From the NCBI GenBank assembly GCA_937925095.1, contig CALEXX010000067.1:1-38876 (forward strand): a stretch of DNA of 38,876 nt, written 5' to 3'. How positions within the stretch are numbered: the stretch's first letter is position 1; every line of letters begins with the position of its first letter. The notes under the pieces were generated by a model that did no database searches, was not told where the DNA came from, and worked only from the letters and a program-made list of their open reading frames with translations. Source of the DNA: an uncultured Leptotrichia sp. (GTDB lineage: Bacteria; Fusobacteriota; Fusobacteriia; Fusobacteriales; Leptotrichiaceae). This document shows positions 16,150 through 24,800 of the stretch, in pieces. Both the position numbers and the translations under genes were made by a program.

Positions 16150-16812
16150 ATGAAATCAAAAAATCAGGAAATAATAGATGTATTTAATTACAGATATGCG
16201 TGTAAGAAATTTGACAAAAATAGAAAAGTTAGCGATGAAGATTTTAATACAATTATGGAATCTGCAAGACTTTCACCAAGCTCATTCGGACTTGAGCCAT
16301 GGAAATTCCTGCTTCTGAAAAATGAAAAAATGAAGGAAGATTTTAGGGAGTTTGCGTGGGGAGCAATAAACAGCATTAACGGAGCCAGTCATATTGTAAT
16401 AGTTCTTGCACGAAAAGGAGTTACGGCAGACGGTAAACATATGGAACATATGCTTGAGGATGTGAAAAAGGTTCCTGAAGAAATGAAAGCTGTAATAAAA
16501 GAAAAATTTGGAGGATTTCAGGAAAAACATTTCAAACTGCTTGAAAGCGAAAGAAGTCTTTTTGACTGGGCATCAAAGCAGACATACATTGCTCTTGGAA
16601 ATATGATGACAACGGCAGCTTATCTAGGAATAGACAGTTGTGCGATAGAAGGATTTGAAAGGGAAGCGGCTGAAAAATATTTAAGTGAAAAGGGAATATT
16701 GGATCTTAATGAATACGGACTTTCATACATGGTAAGCTTTGGTTACCGTGATGAAGAACAGCCTGTTAAAACAAGACAGAATCTTTCTGAAATATTTGAA
16801 ATAATTGAATAA
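16150..16812 (+). CDS. NAD(P)H-dependent nitroreductase family oxidoreductase
   Basis: This is an FMN-dependent nitroreductase-fold enzyme of the NfsB type that uses NAD(P)H to reduce nitro or quinone compounds; its natural substrate is unknown. The N-terminal FMN segment reads YRYACKKFDKNRKVS, followed by ARLSPSSFGLEPWKFLLL, the standard family signature. The C-terminal part has SFGYRDEEQPVKTR. The 220-residue length is normal. The Shine-Dalgarno overlaps the oppA stop (TAGGAG), so it is almost certainly co-transcribed with the transporter. A terminator follows. Confidence 0.9.
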   Translation: MKSKNQEIIDVFNYRYACKKFDKNRKVSDEDFNTIMESARLSPSSFGLEPWKFLLLKNEKMKEDFREFAWGAINSINGASHIVIVLARKGVTADGKHMEHMLEDVKKVPEEMKAVIKEKFGGFQEKHFKLLESERSLFDWASKQTYIALGNMMTTAAYLGIDSCAIEGFEREAAEKYLSEKGILDLNEYGLSYMVSFGYRDEEQPVKTRQNLSEIFEIIE

Positions 16813-16837
16813 ATCAGTAATTTAGAATAATTAATAT

Positions 16838-16888
16838 AATAGGGAAGTGTAATTTAAAAATAATGACTGCATTTCCCTATTTTTATTT
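16838..16888 (+). terminator. Terminator of the opp-nitroreductase unit
   Basis: AATAGGGAA (16838-16846) pairs with TTCCCTATT (16873-16881) and runs into TTTATTT. The stem is perfect over nine pairs. Confidence 0.7.
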
Positions 16889-16915
16889 GAAAAAAAGAGA
16901 TTAATACTGTATAAT
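16887..16915 (+). promoter_or_regulatory. Promoter of mnmG
   Basis: TTGAAA (16887-16892) and TATAAT (16910-16915) are separated by 17 bp. The leader to the start at 17002 is about 80 bases. Confidence 0.7.
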
Positions 16916-17001
16916 ATAGAGTACAGAAAATCATGGAAAATATTGAAATAAATTATAGAAATAAATAAATTTTAAATAGGAAATAAGGAGAACAAATCAG
17001 A

Positions 17002-18891
17002 ATGAGAGAATATGACGTTATTGTAATAGGGGCAGGTCATGCAGGGATAGAGGCTTCATTGGCTTGTGCAAGATTAGGCATGAAAACTGCAGTTTTTACA
17101 ATAACTCTTGATAATATAGGTGTAATGTCATGCAATCCTTCTGTAGGAGGGCCTGCAAAAAGCCATCTTGTAAAGGAAGTTGACGCATTAGGCGGAGAAA
17201 TGGGAAGAAACATGGACAAAAGTTTTGTCCAGATGAGAATATTAAATACAAAAAAAGGACCAGCAGTAAGGTCTTTAAGAGCACAGTCTGACAGGAAAAT
17301 ATATGCAAGGGAAATGAAAAAAACTCTGGAAAATCAGGAAAACCTTGATACAGTTCAGGATATTGTAACTGAGCTTGTTGTTGAAAACGGTGAAATAAAA
17401 GGGATAAAGACAAAGACAGGGCTTGATTTTGTAGCAAAAGCTGTAATAGTGGCAACAGGTACATTTTTAAGAGGACTTATGTATATTGGGGAAAAAAGAA
17501 TAAAAGGTGGGAGAATGGGAGAACTTTCTTCTGAAGAACTTACAGATTCATTGAAGGCATTAGGCTTTAAAATGGACAGGTTCAAAACAGGGACTCCACC
17601 AAGAATAGATATAAGAACACTTGATACTTCAAAGCTTGAAGTACAGCCGGGAGAAGTTGGAGCTGCATTAAAATTTTCAATGAGAACTCCCGATGAAGAA
17701 GTTCTTGAAAAACCACAGCTTTCATGTTATCTGACAAGAACTAACCTTGAAGCGCATAAAATAATACTGGATAATCTGGACAAGGCTCCAATGTACAATG
17801 GAAGTATACAGAGTACAGGACCGAGATACTGTCCGTCAATTGAAGATAAGGTTGTAAAATTTCATGAAAAGGATAGTCATCATCTGTTTCTGGAGCCTGA
17901 AGGTTTTGATACATCGGAAGTTTATATAAGTGGACTGTCTACAAGCTATCCTGCAGAATACCAGCAGAAGATAGTAAATACAATAGTAGGTCTTGAAAAT
18001 GCCCATATAATGAGATACGGATATGCGGTAGAGTATGATATTGTAAATCCTCAAGAGCTTGACTATACGCTTGAAACAAAAAGAGTTAAGGGATTGTATC
18101 TAGCAGGGCAGATAAACGGAACAAGTGGTTATGAAGAAGCTGCTGCTCAAGGAATTGTAGCAGGAATAAATGCAGCCCTTAAAATTAAAGGAGAAGAACC
18201 TTTTATTCTGGATAGGGAAAGTTCTTACATAGGAACAATGATAGACGACCTTATAAATAAGGAACTTTTTGAACCATATAGAATGTTTACAGCAAGGTCA
18301 GAATTTAGGCTTATTTTAAGGGAAGATAACGCTGACATCAGATTATCTGAAAAAGCCTATAAAATAGGATTACTTGAAAAGAAATATTATGACAGGATAG
18401 AAGAAAAAAAGAAAAATGTCGCAGAAACAATAGAAAATCTTGAAAATATAAAGTTAGGGATAAGTAATAAAAGGCTTGCAGAAATACTTGACAGATATGA
18501 TGAGTCCCTAAAAAGTGGAACAACATTGAAGGAAATTCTGAGACGTCCGAAGGTTACTTATAATGATATAAAATATATTGCAGAAATTATGGAAAATATT
18601 CCTAACCTTAGCTTTGATGAAGATACAGAATACCAGATAGAAGTACAGGTTAAGTATGAAGGATATATTGCAAAAGCAAAACAGATAATGGATAGACAGA
18701 AAAAACTTGATGATAAGAAAATTCCTAAAGATTTTGATTATGACGGAATGAAGGGGATAACGCTTGAAGCAAAGCAGAGATTAAAGGAAAAAGCCCCATA
18801 TAATGTAGGTCAGGCTTCAAGAATATCCGGAGTAACTCCTGCAGACATATCTGTACTGCTTATGTATCTTGAGGGAGTTCTGAAACAGTAG
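17002..18891 (+). CDS. mnmG: tRNA uridine-5-carboxymethylaminomethyl synthesis enzyme MnmG
   Basis: This FAD protein works with MnmE (not in this window) to put carboxymethylaminomethyl or aminomethyl groups on the wobble uridine of certain tRNAs. The Rossmann motif is IGAGHAGIEA (residues about 9-18). Family blocks SCNPSVGGPAKSHLVKE, FKTGTPPRID and GQINGTSGYEEAAAQG are intact. At 629 residues it is full length. The start at 17002 has AAGGAG eleven bases upstream. The next gene is rsmG, as in many bacteria. Confidence 0.96.
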   Translation: MREYDVIVIGAGHAGIEASLACARLGMKTAVFTITLDNIGVMSCNPSVGGPAKSHLVKEVDALGGEMGRNMDKSFVQMRILNTKKGPAVRSLRAQSDRKIYAREMKKTLENQENLDTVQDIVTELVVENGEIKGIKTKTGLDFVAKAVIVATGTFLRGLMYIGEKRIKGGRMGELSSEELTDSLKALGFKMDRFKTGTPPRIDIRTLDTSKLEVQPGEVGAALKFSMRTPDEEVLEKPQLSCYLTRTNLEAHKIILDNLDKAPMYNGSIQSTGPRYCPSIEDKVVKFHEKDSHHLFLEPEGFDTSEVYISGLSTSYPAEYQQKIVNTIVGLENAHIMRYGYAVEYDIVNPQELDYTLETKRVKGLYLAGQINGTSGYEEAAAQGIVAGINAALKIKGEEPFILDRESSYIGTMIDDLINKELFEPYRMFTARSEFRLILREDNADIRLSEKAYKIGLLEKKYYDRIEEKKKNVAETIENLENIKLGISNKRLAEILDRYDESLKSGTTLKEILRRPKVTYNDIKYIAEIMENIPNLSFDEDTEYQIEVQVKYEGYIAKAKQIMDRQKKLDDKKIPKDFDYDGMKGITLEAKQRLKEKAPYNVGQASRISGVTPADISVLLMYLEGVLKQ

Positions 18892-18933
18892 TATTAACAG
18901 AAATAAGAAGTTTTGTAAAATATAAAATAAAAA

Positions 18934-18955
18934 ACAGGTTCTTTTTCAAGCCTGT
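18934..18955 (+). other. Hairpin between mnmG and rsmG
   Basis: ACAGGTT (18934-18940) pairs with AGCCTGT (18949-18955) with one G-T pair around an eight-base loop. It lacks a T-run, so it is not an ordinary terminator. A related hairpin follows rsmG. Confidence 0.4.
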
Positions 18956-18987
18956 AATACAAATAATTATTGAAAGTATGGGAAATT

Positions 18988-19716
18988 ATGGAAAATAATA
19001 ATATAGCAATTGACAATGAAATAAGAAGCTATTTCAATGAACTTCTTTTAAAATCAGGAATTTCAGTTGACGAGGAAAAAAAGGAAAAAATGCTTGAGTT
19101 CCTTGAACTTATGTATGAAAAAAATAAAATAATGAACCTTACAGCAATAAGGGATAAAAAGGGAATGACAGAGAAACACTTTATTGACAGTCTGTTTCTG
19201 ACTGAAGTGATACAAAAGGAAGAAAAGAAATTAATAGATGTGGGAACAGGAGCTGGATTTCCAGGGCTTGTCCTTGCAATATATTATCCTGAAAAGGAAT
19301 TTTTACTTGTGGACTCAGTGAGAAAAAAGATTGATTTTATAAACGAAGTCATAGAAAAATTAAATATTAAAAATGTAAAAACCAGTTCTGAAAGAGCAGA
19401 AGAGCTTATAAAGAATAAAAGAGAAAGCTTTGATGTGGCCCTTTGTAGAGGAGTGGCAAATTTAAGAATAATTTTGGAATATATGATACCTTTCTTAAAA
19501 GTAAACGGAAGATTTTTACCTCAGAAACTGAATCTTAATGAGCTGGAAGAATCGGGAAATGCTTTAAAGAAATTAAATGCATCAGTAGAAAATATACATA
19601 AGTTTAATCTTCCTGAAAGTGGAGATGAAAGAATAGTGTTCGAAATAAGAAAATTAAAGAAAACAGATGGGAAATATCCAAGAAAAACAGGAATTCCATC
19701 AAAAAAACCTTTGTAG
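18988..19716 (+). CDS. rsmG: 16S rRNA (guanine-527-N7)-methyltransferase RsmG
   Basis: This enzyme methylates N7 of G527 in 16S rRNA using S-adenosylmethionine. The SAM-binding loop is IDVGTGAGFPGLVLA (residues about 82-96), preceded by MNLTAIRDKKGMTEKHFIDS, a conserved RsmG block. I take the ATG at 18988 (242 residues) rather than a TTG six codons upstream, because neither has a strong Shine-Dalgarno and ATG is far commoner. It lies 96 bp after mnmG. The basic C-terminal tail (KYPRKTGIPSKKPL) is typical. Confidence 0.94.
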   Translation: MENNNIAIDNEIRSYFNELLLKSGISVDEEKKEKMLEFLELMYEKNKIMNLTAIRDKKGMTEKHFIDSLFLTEVIQKEEKKLIDVGTGAGFPGLVLAIYYPEKEFLLVDSVRKKIDFINEVIEKLNIKNVKTSSERAEELIKNKRESFDVALCRGVANLRIILEYMIPFLKVNGRFLPQKLNLNELEESGNALKKLNASVENIHKFNLPESGDERIVFEIRKLKKTDGKYPRKTGIPSKKPL

Positions 19717-19744
19717 TAGAATAGTAAATTTAAAAATGAAGAAA

Positions 19745-19768
19745 TTACAGGAAACTCTTTTCCTGTAA
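19745..19768 (+). other. Perfect 10-bp hairpin after rsmG
   Basis: TTACAGGAAA (19745-19754) pairs perfectly with TTTCCTGTAA (19759-19768) around a four-base loop. It is followed by A residues and not by a T-run on the plus strand, and it ends about ten bases before the Shine-Dalgarno of the next gene. It may be an RNA stability or processing element. Confidence 0.45.
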
Positions 19769-19790
19769 AAAAATATGAAGGGGATAAAAA

Positions 19791-20765
19791 ATGAAGATTT
19801 TGAAGACATTGGCAGGAAATTATGATTTGGAACTTATAGACGAACAGTTAAGTTTTTTAGAAACAATGGAAGCTGTAAAGGGTAAAATAAAAGATTACTA
19901 TGTTAGTGTTTTGGTGGATTTGAGAGATTATATTATAAAGGTAAATATAGACGAAAAAACAGACAGAAGTAAGATTAATAGCCTACTGGATGAATTAAAA
20001 AAAGAGTTTTCAGGAATAAAAAAAGCAGAGGTCAAAAAAAATTATATAGAAGTTATCGTAGATGAAGGAAAATCAAAAAAATTATATGAAGATATTGAAA
20101 GCATACTGAATAAAATAATAGATTTTCTGGAAAAGGAAGAAACGGTTAGCTGCTGTGCCTTCTGCGGTGCTTCACCTGAAGAAGCAGACATACAGGCGAC
20201 ACAGGTTATAAAAAATGAGTCTGAAATAGATTATATATGTGAAAATTGCCATAAGACAAGGCTGGCAGAGCTTGAAAAAAATAAGGAAGAAATGACTTCA
20301 AAAAAGGAAAATCATATTCTAGGATTTATAGGAAGTCTTTTAGGAGCTTCTGTCGGTGGAATTTTATGGGTTATTATAGGAGCGTTTGGTTATCTTGGTG
20401 CAGTTGCTGTAGTAGTAATTCTGTTTGGTGGAATAGCCGGATATACTTTTTTTACAAAGAAAATGGGGGCAATAGGTTCAGCGTTGTTTGTGCTGGCTTC
20501 AAGTATTGTAATTGCCGCATCACACTTTATAACTGTTGTTTTTCATTTTAGGGATGGGCTTAGGGCTGAAGGAGTTTCTTCAGGATTTTTTGAAGCGGCG
20601 GAACAGCTTTCAACTTATATGAGCCTAAATCCGGATGTCAGGGGAAGTGTGTGGTTCAGTCCTTACTTTCTGGTTGCCCTGCTTATTACAGTAATTGTAG
20701 GAATATTATCAGCAAGGGCGGCTTCAAGAGATTCAAAGGCAATTTATTCTGTGAGCAGGAATTAA
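19791..20765 (+). CDS. Membrane protein with a four-cysteine, zinc-binding-like motif, 324 aa
   Basis: I do not recognise a named family. The N-terminal 115 residues are charged and soluble. A Cys cluster follows: CCAFC (residues about 121-125) and CENCH (about 150-154), spaced like a zinc ribbon. From about residue 177 there are about four hydrophobic membrane segments, separated by a loop around 255-290. The protein ends with a cytoplasmic tail. A good Shine-Dalgarno (AAGGGGA) precedes the ATG. It sits exactly where parA would normally be, between rsmG and parB. A link to chromosome or membrane organisation is therefore possible, but it rests on position only. Confidence 0.75.
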   Translation: MKILKTLAGNYDLELIDEQLSFLETMEAVKGKIKDYYVSVLVDLRDYIIKVNIDEKTDRSKINSLLDELKKEFSGIKKAEVKKNYIEVIVDEGKSKKLYEDIESILNKIIDFLEKEETVSCCAFCGASPEEADIQATQVIKNESEIDYICENCHKTRLAELEKNKEEMTSKKENHILGFIGSLLGASVGGILWVIIGAFGYLGAVAVVVILFGGIAGYTFFTKKMGAIGSALFVLASSIVIAASHFITVVFHFRDGLRAEGVSSGFFEAAEQLSTYMSLNPDVRGSVWFSPYFLVALLITVIVGILSARAASRDSKAIYSVSRN

Positions 20766-20838
20766 GTTAGTAAAAGGTTTAAGTATTAATAAATAATGCC
20801 GATAAGATTTTAAATATAAAAATGAAAAAAGAGGAATT

Positions 20839-21747
20839 ATGAAACTTCTGAATTTAAAAATGGATAAAATTGTTACAAACAGTAATCAGCCGAGAAAATA
20901 TTTTGATAATGAGAAAATGTCCGAACTGAAGGATTCGATAAAAAATAGCGGATTGCTTCAGCCGATTACAGTAAGAAAAATTTCAAACGGGAAATATGAA
21001 ATTGTAGCAGGAGAAAGACGTTACCGTGCATGTAGGGAACTTGGAATGGAAAGTATACCTGTTATAGAAATGAACGTTGGTGATGCCAGAGGATATGAAC
21101 TTTCCGTTCTGGAAAATATTCAGCGTGAAAATCTGAATCCGATAGAAGAAGCAGAATCCTATCTGATGCTCATGGAGGTTTATGGGTATACTCAGGAAAA
21201 GCTTTCGGAAAAACTGGGTAAGACAAGGTCTTCAGTTTCAAATAAAATGAGGATTTTAAAACTTCCTGCAAGTGTAAAGGAAATGGTAAAAAAAGGGGAA
21301 ATATCCTATGGCCATGCAAGAACCCTTTTAAGTCTGTCTGATGAAAAGAAAATAGAAGAGGTGGCAAAAGAAATAATAAATAAGGGATATTCTGTCAGGG
21401 AAACAGAAAAAAGAGTAAAAGTCCTTATAAATAAAGGAAATTCTTCAGAAAAATTCTCCGGTGATTTAGGCAGCAGAGAAAAAGAACTGGGAAATGATTC
21501 CCAAAATGAAAATTCGAATAATAAGGGAAATAATGATTTTCCTGAAAAAGAATATAATGCATATGAGGAAAGTTACGAAGAAAAAGACAGTGAACAGTTA
21601 TTTCTGGAAAGCAAGCTGCGGGAATTTTTTGAAAGCAGTGTAGAAATAAAGGGAAATTTACATGGAAACGGTAAGATAGAAATAAAATTTCATGATTATG
21701 AAGAGCTGGAAAGAATAATAGGATTACTGGATATTAATTTTGATTAA
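20839..21747 (+). CDS. parB: ParB/Spo0J-family chromosome partition protein
   Basis: ParB binds parS sites and, as a CTP-dependent clamp, spreads along DNA to guide chromosome segregation. The CTP-binding GERRYRA motif is at residues 58-64, ENIQRENLNP at 92-101, and the helix-turn-helix at about 120-143 (TQEKLSEKLGKTRSSVSNKM). A low-complexity Asn/Glu-rich linker (about 205-255) precedes the C-terminal dimerisation region. The 302-residue length is normal. GAGGA precedes the ATG. No parA is adjacent. I did not find a canonical parS palindrome by eye. Noc would be an alternative name, but the start and size do not separate the two. Confidence 0.9.
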   Translation: MKLLNLKMDKIVTNSNQPRKYFDNEKMSELKDSIKNSGLLQPITVRKISNGKYEIVAGERRYRACRELGMESIPVIEMNVGDARGYELSVLENIQRENLNPIEEAESYLMLMEVYGYTQEKLSEKLGKTRSSVSNKMRILKLPASVKEMVKKGEISYGHARTLLSLSDEKKIEEVAKEIINKGYSVRETEKRVKVLINKGNSSEKFSGDLGSREKELGNDSQNENSNNKGNNDFPEKEYNAYEESYEEKDSEQLFLESKLREFFESSVEIKGNLHGNGKIEIKFHDYEELERIIGLLDINFD

Positions 21748-21855
21748 AAGTAATACAGAAAAAATACTAAGTATGATATAAGTAAGGTATACTATAATAA
21801 GATAAGATAAAATAAAAATGAAAATGAAAATGAGATAAAAAAGAAGGAGGTAAAA

Positions 21856-24800
21856 ATGAAATATATAAGAAAAACTTTAATTGCATTTATTCCTCTTTTG
21901 TTATCTCTTTTTTTAATCAGGGGATACATTTCCACAAATAATTTTAAGGGAATGCTTAGTTATATACTAAAAACTTCAGGCTTGAATGTTGAATTTAAAA
22001 AAGTGGAATTTGAAGGATTTGGTAAATTAAAAATAGATGACTTAAAAGTAAAGGACCAGTCAGGAAATGTAGTCATAGATGCTAAAAAAGCAACTGCAAA
22101 AATAAATCTCATGCTTCCTTCGAGATTGTCTAAAATAGAGGTTTCTGATGCAGTTATCAATCTTGACAGATATCCCCAGAATCAGTTTAATGTATTTAAT
22201 ATATTAAAACCTAATGATAAGAAACGGGTTACCTATGATAATACAAACAGGCTGGGAAAACTGTATTTCTATAATTCTGTTTTAAATTATACTGATACAA
22301 GTTATGAAAAAAAAATAGCCAAAACTTTAAAAAATGTAAATGGATATCTGGAAGTTTCCAAGTCAAGAGGATTTTCTCTTGAAGCAAAAGGAAGTGATGG
22401 AGGCGAAAGCATAAAAGTATTTCTTGATTTGAAGGTAAATACACTACAGTCTTTCAAATCAATGTTTGATAAGACTAAGAATACAGATCCTAAGAAAAAG
22501 GAATTTCATCTGGGATTTGAATTTAAAAATGTCAATGTAACAGAAAGCCTGGGACAGTATGTTCCACTGGATATGATAAAGGCTAAAGAAGGGGTGCTCA
22601 CAGGAAATCTAGAGTTAACCCAGAAACGTAAAGAAAGTGTCATGAAGGTAAAAGGAAAATTAGATGTAAAAAACGGAACAGTTAAATATGAAGATTTTGA
22701 TGGAGATATTGAAAATATTGATGCAGTAATAGATATGAAAAATGATGATATTACAGTTGATGCAAAAACATCCATAGAAAATCATCCTGTAACATTTAAA
22801 CTAGGTTATAATATGCCTAAGCAGGATATTAAGATAAAATTGACAACTGACAATGTTCCATTTAAGGAAATTGCAAGGTATAAGGTTATAAAGGATTTCA
22901 ATGTCAATGCCAGCGGAAATGTAACCGGAGAACTTGATGCGGCTGTAAATGTACGGTCGAAGGAATTTACACTGGACGGTAAATTTTCTTCACCTCAGAT
23001 AACGCTTGCAAATTACAGGTTCAGAGATTTGAAAACATCGCTGAAAATGTCCAAGGAGCAGATTCTGACACTGGAAAATACAACATTCCACTTTGATGAA
23101 ACAATAAATGGATTTAAAGTGAAAAATGATGTTCTTGTACCAAAATTTACTTACAATGTAAAAGAAAAACAAGGTAATGGAAATTATATCTTAACAAACA
23201 GAGGGTCAGATTACAGTGTAGCCCAGATAACAGGAGAAGCATCAATAAATAAGGAAAATATAATAACAGGAAATTTCAATTCGAATGAAGTCTCAGGAAA
23301 TTATGTTATAAATGTACAAGAGCAGCAGATGAATATAAATGCAACTGGAAAGGAATATCTGACAGTAAATTATGGAGGAAATTCCTATGATGTAAATCCT
23401 AAGGTAAATAATCTTATTCTCAAATTTAATAATAAAAATATTTTACAGTCAGGAAACATACAGGCAAAATTAAAAAGTAGAGATAATAAATATTTTGATT
23501 TAATAAATGCAAATGTGAATGTAAAGAATGGTTCCTACAATGTAAATGCAGATATAAATGCAAAAGGACAGAATATAAGAGTTTCAGGAACAACAACTGC
23601 AGATATGAAACATTCATATAAAATTAAAACAACTGAAAAGGGAAGAATTGATGCTGCAAAACTTCTAAGAGCCTACGGATTTAATCTGAAAGGCCTAGAC
23701 AAAGCTAAATTACCTATGACGATAACAGCGAATATTTCAGGAAATGGTGATAAACTGTCAGGTAATTATGAACTTTACAGCCCTTATGGAGAGTACATTG
23801 TAGAGTATGAACAGCTTTACGCTAAGGGTAAAATCAATGATTTGCTAAGCCTAAATTTAGATATAAATGCTAAAATGTCTGAATTATGGGTAGGATACCA
23901 GAGGCTGAAAAATGTTTCGGGGAATTTAAACATAAAAAATAACGTTGTTCATATTTCAAATATAAGCAATGATAAGTTACAGGCAAGCGGCTCATTTAAT
24001 ATGAAAAATGGAAACATAAGGATAAATTCTGAATTAAAGGACTATGTAGTATACAATAATGTTAAACCTGAAGTAAATCTCTATATTAAGGATGCAACAA
24101 TGAACGTAGACGGTCCTCTGGAAGATATGTCCGGAAGCATAGTTCTACAGCCTTCTAAAACGACAATAGATTCAACTTATATAGGAAATACGGAAGGTAT
24201 AATAGATATAAGCAAAAGTGTACTGAATTTTAGGAAGTTCAACTTGAGGGAGAATCAAATAGCTGGAACTTATGATATGAAAACAGGTCTTGCAGATTTA
24301 AAACTAAGTCTGACAGAACCTGATATTCCAAAACTGTTTAAATTTAATGATTTGACATTTGGAACATTCTCTGAATTATCTCTTAAAGGTGATTTAAATA
24401 AATTTAATCTGTCAGGAAATGTAAATTTCGGTAATATAAGTTATAAAGGCTATAAAGTACCTTCATTAAATGCAGAACTGGAATATTCAGATGGAAATGT
24501 AGATAAGCTCTTTAAATATGGAACTTTTAATGTTAAGGATCTTATTGTCAGAGGGGATAATGGTGAAGAACTTTTCAGGACAAATACAAAGTTTGATCTA
24601 GAAAATATAGATATTGACTATAAACTTGAAAATCAGAAATTTTCTCTGGATTCAGTGCAGGATTTGAAGGATAAAGGATATAGTGGGGATATAACTCTTG
24701 ACTTTTTCTTTAATGGAAAGCCTGAAAATTTCTCAACAGGAATGACAATTAATTCTGATAAAGTAACATTAAGTGGATTCCCTGTGGAACACCTTGATGT

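Noticed and set aside
21812..21835. Short AAAATG repeat in the tamB leader
   Set aside because: Only about three units in low-complexity DNA outside the frame; too short to argue for phase variation.
16813..21855. Possible replication origin near mnmG-rsmG-parB
   Set aside because: No cluster of DnaA boxes, no dnaA or dnaN, and no long AT-rich gene-free region was seen.
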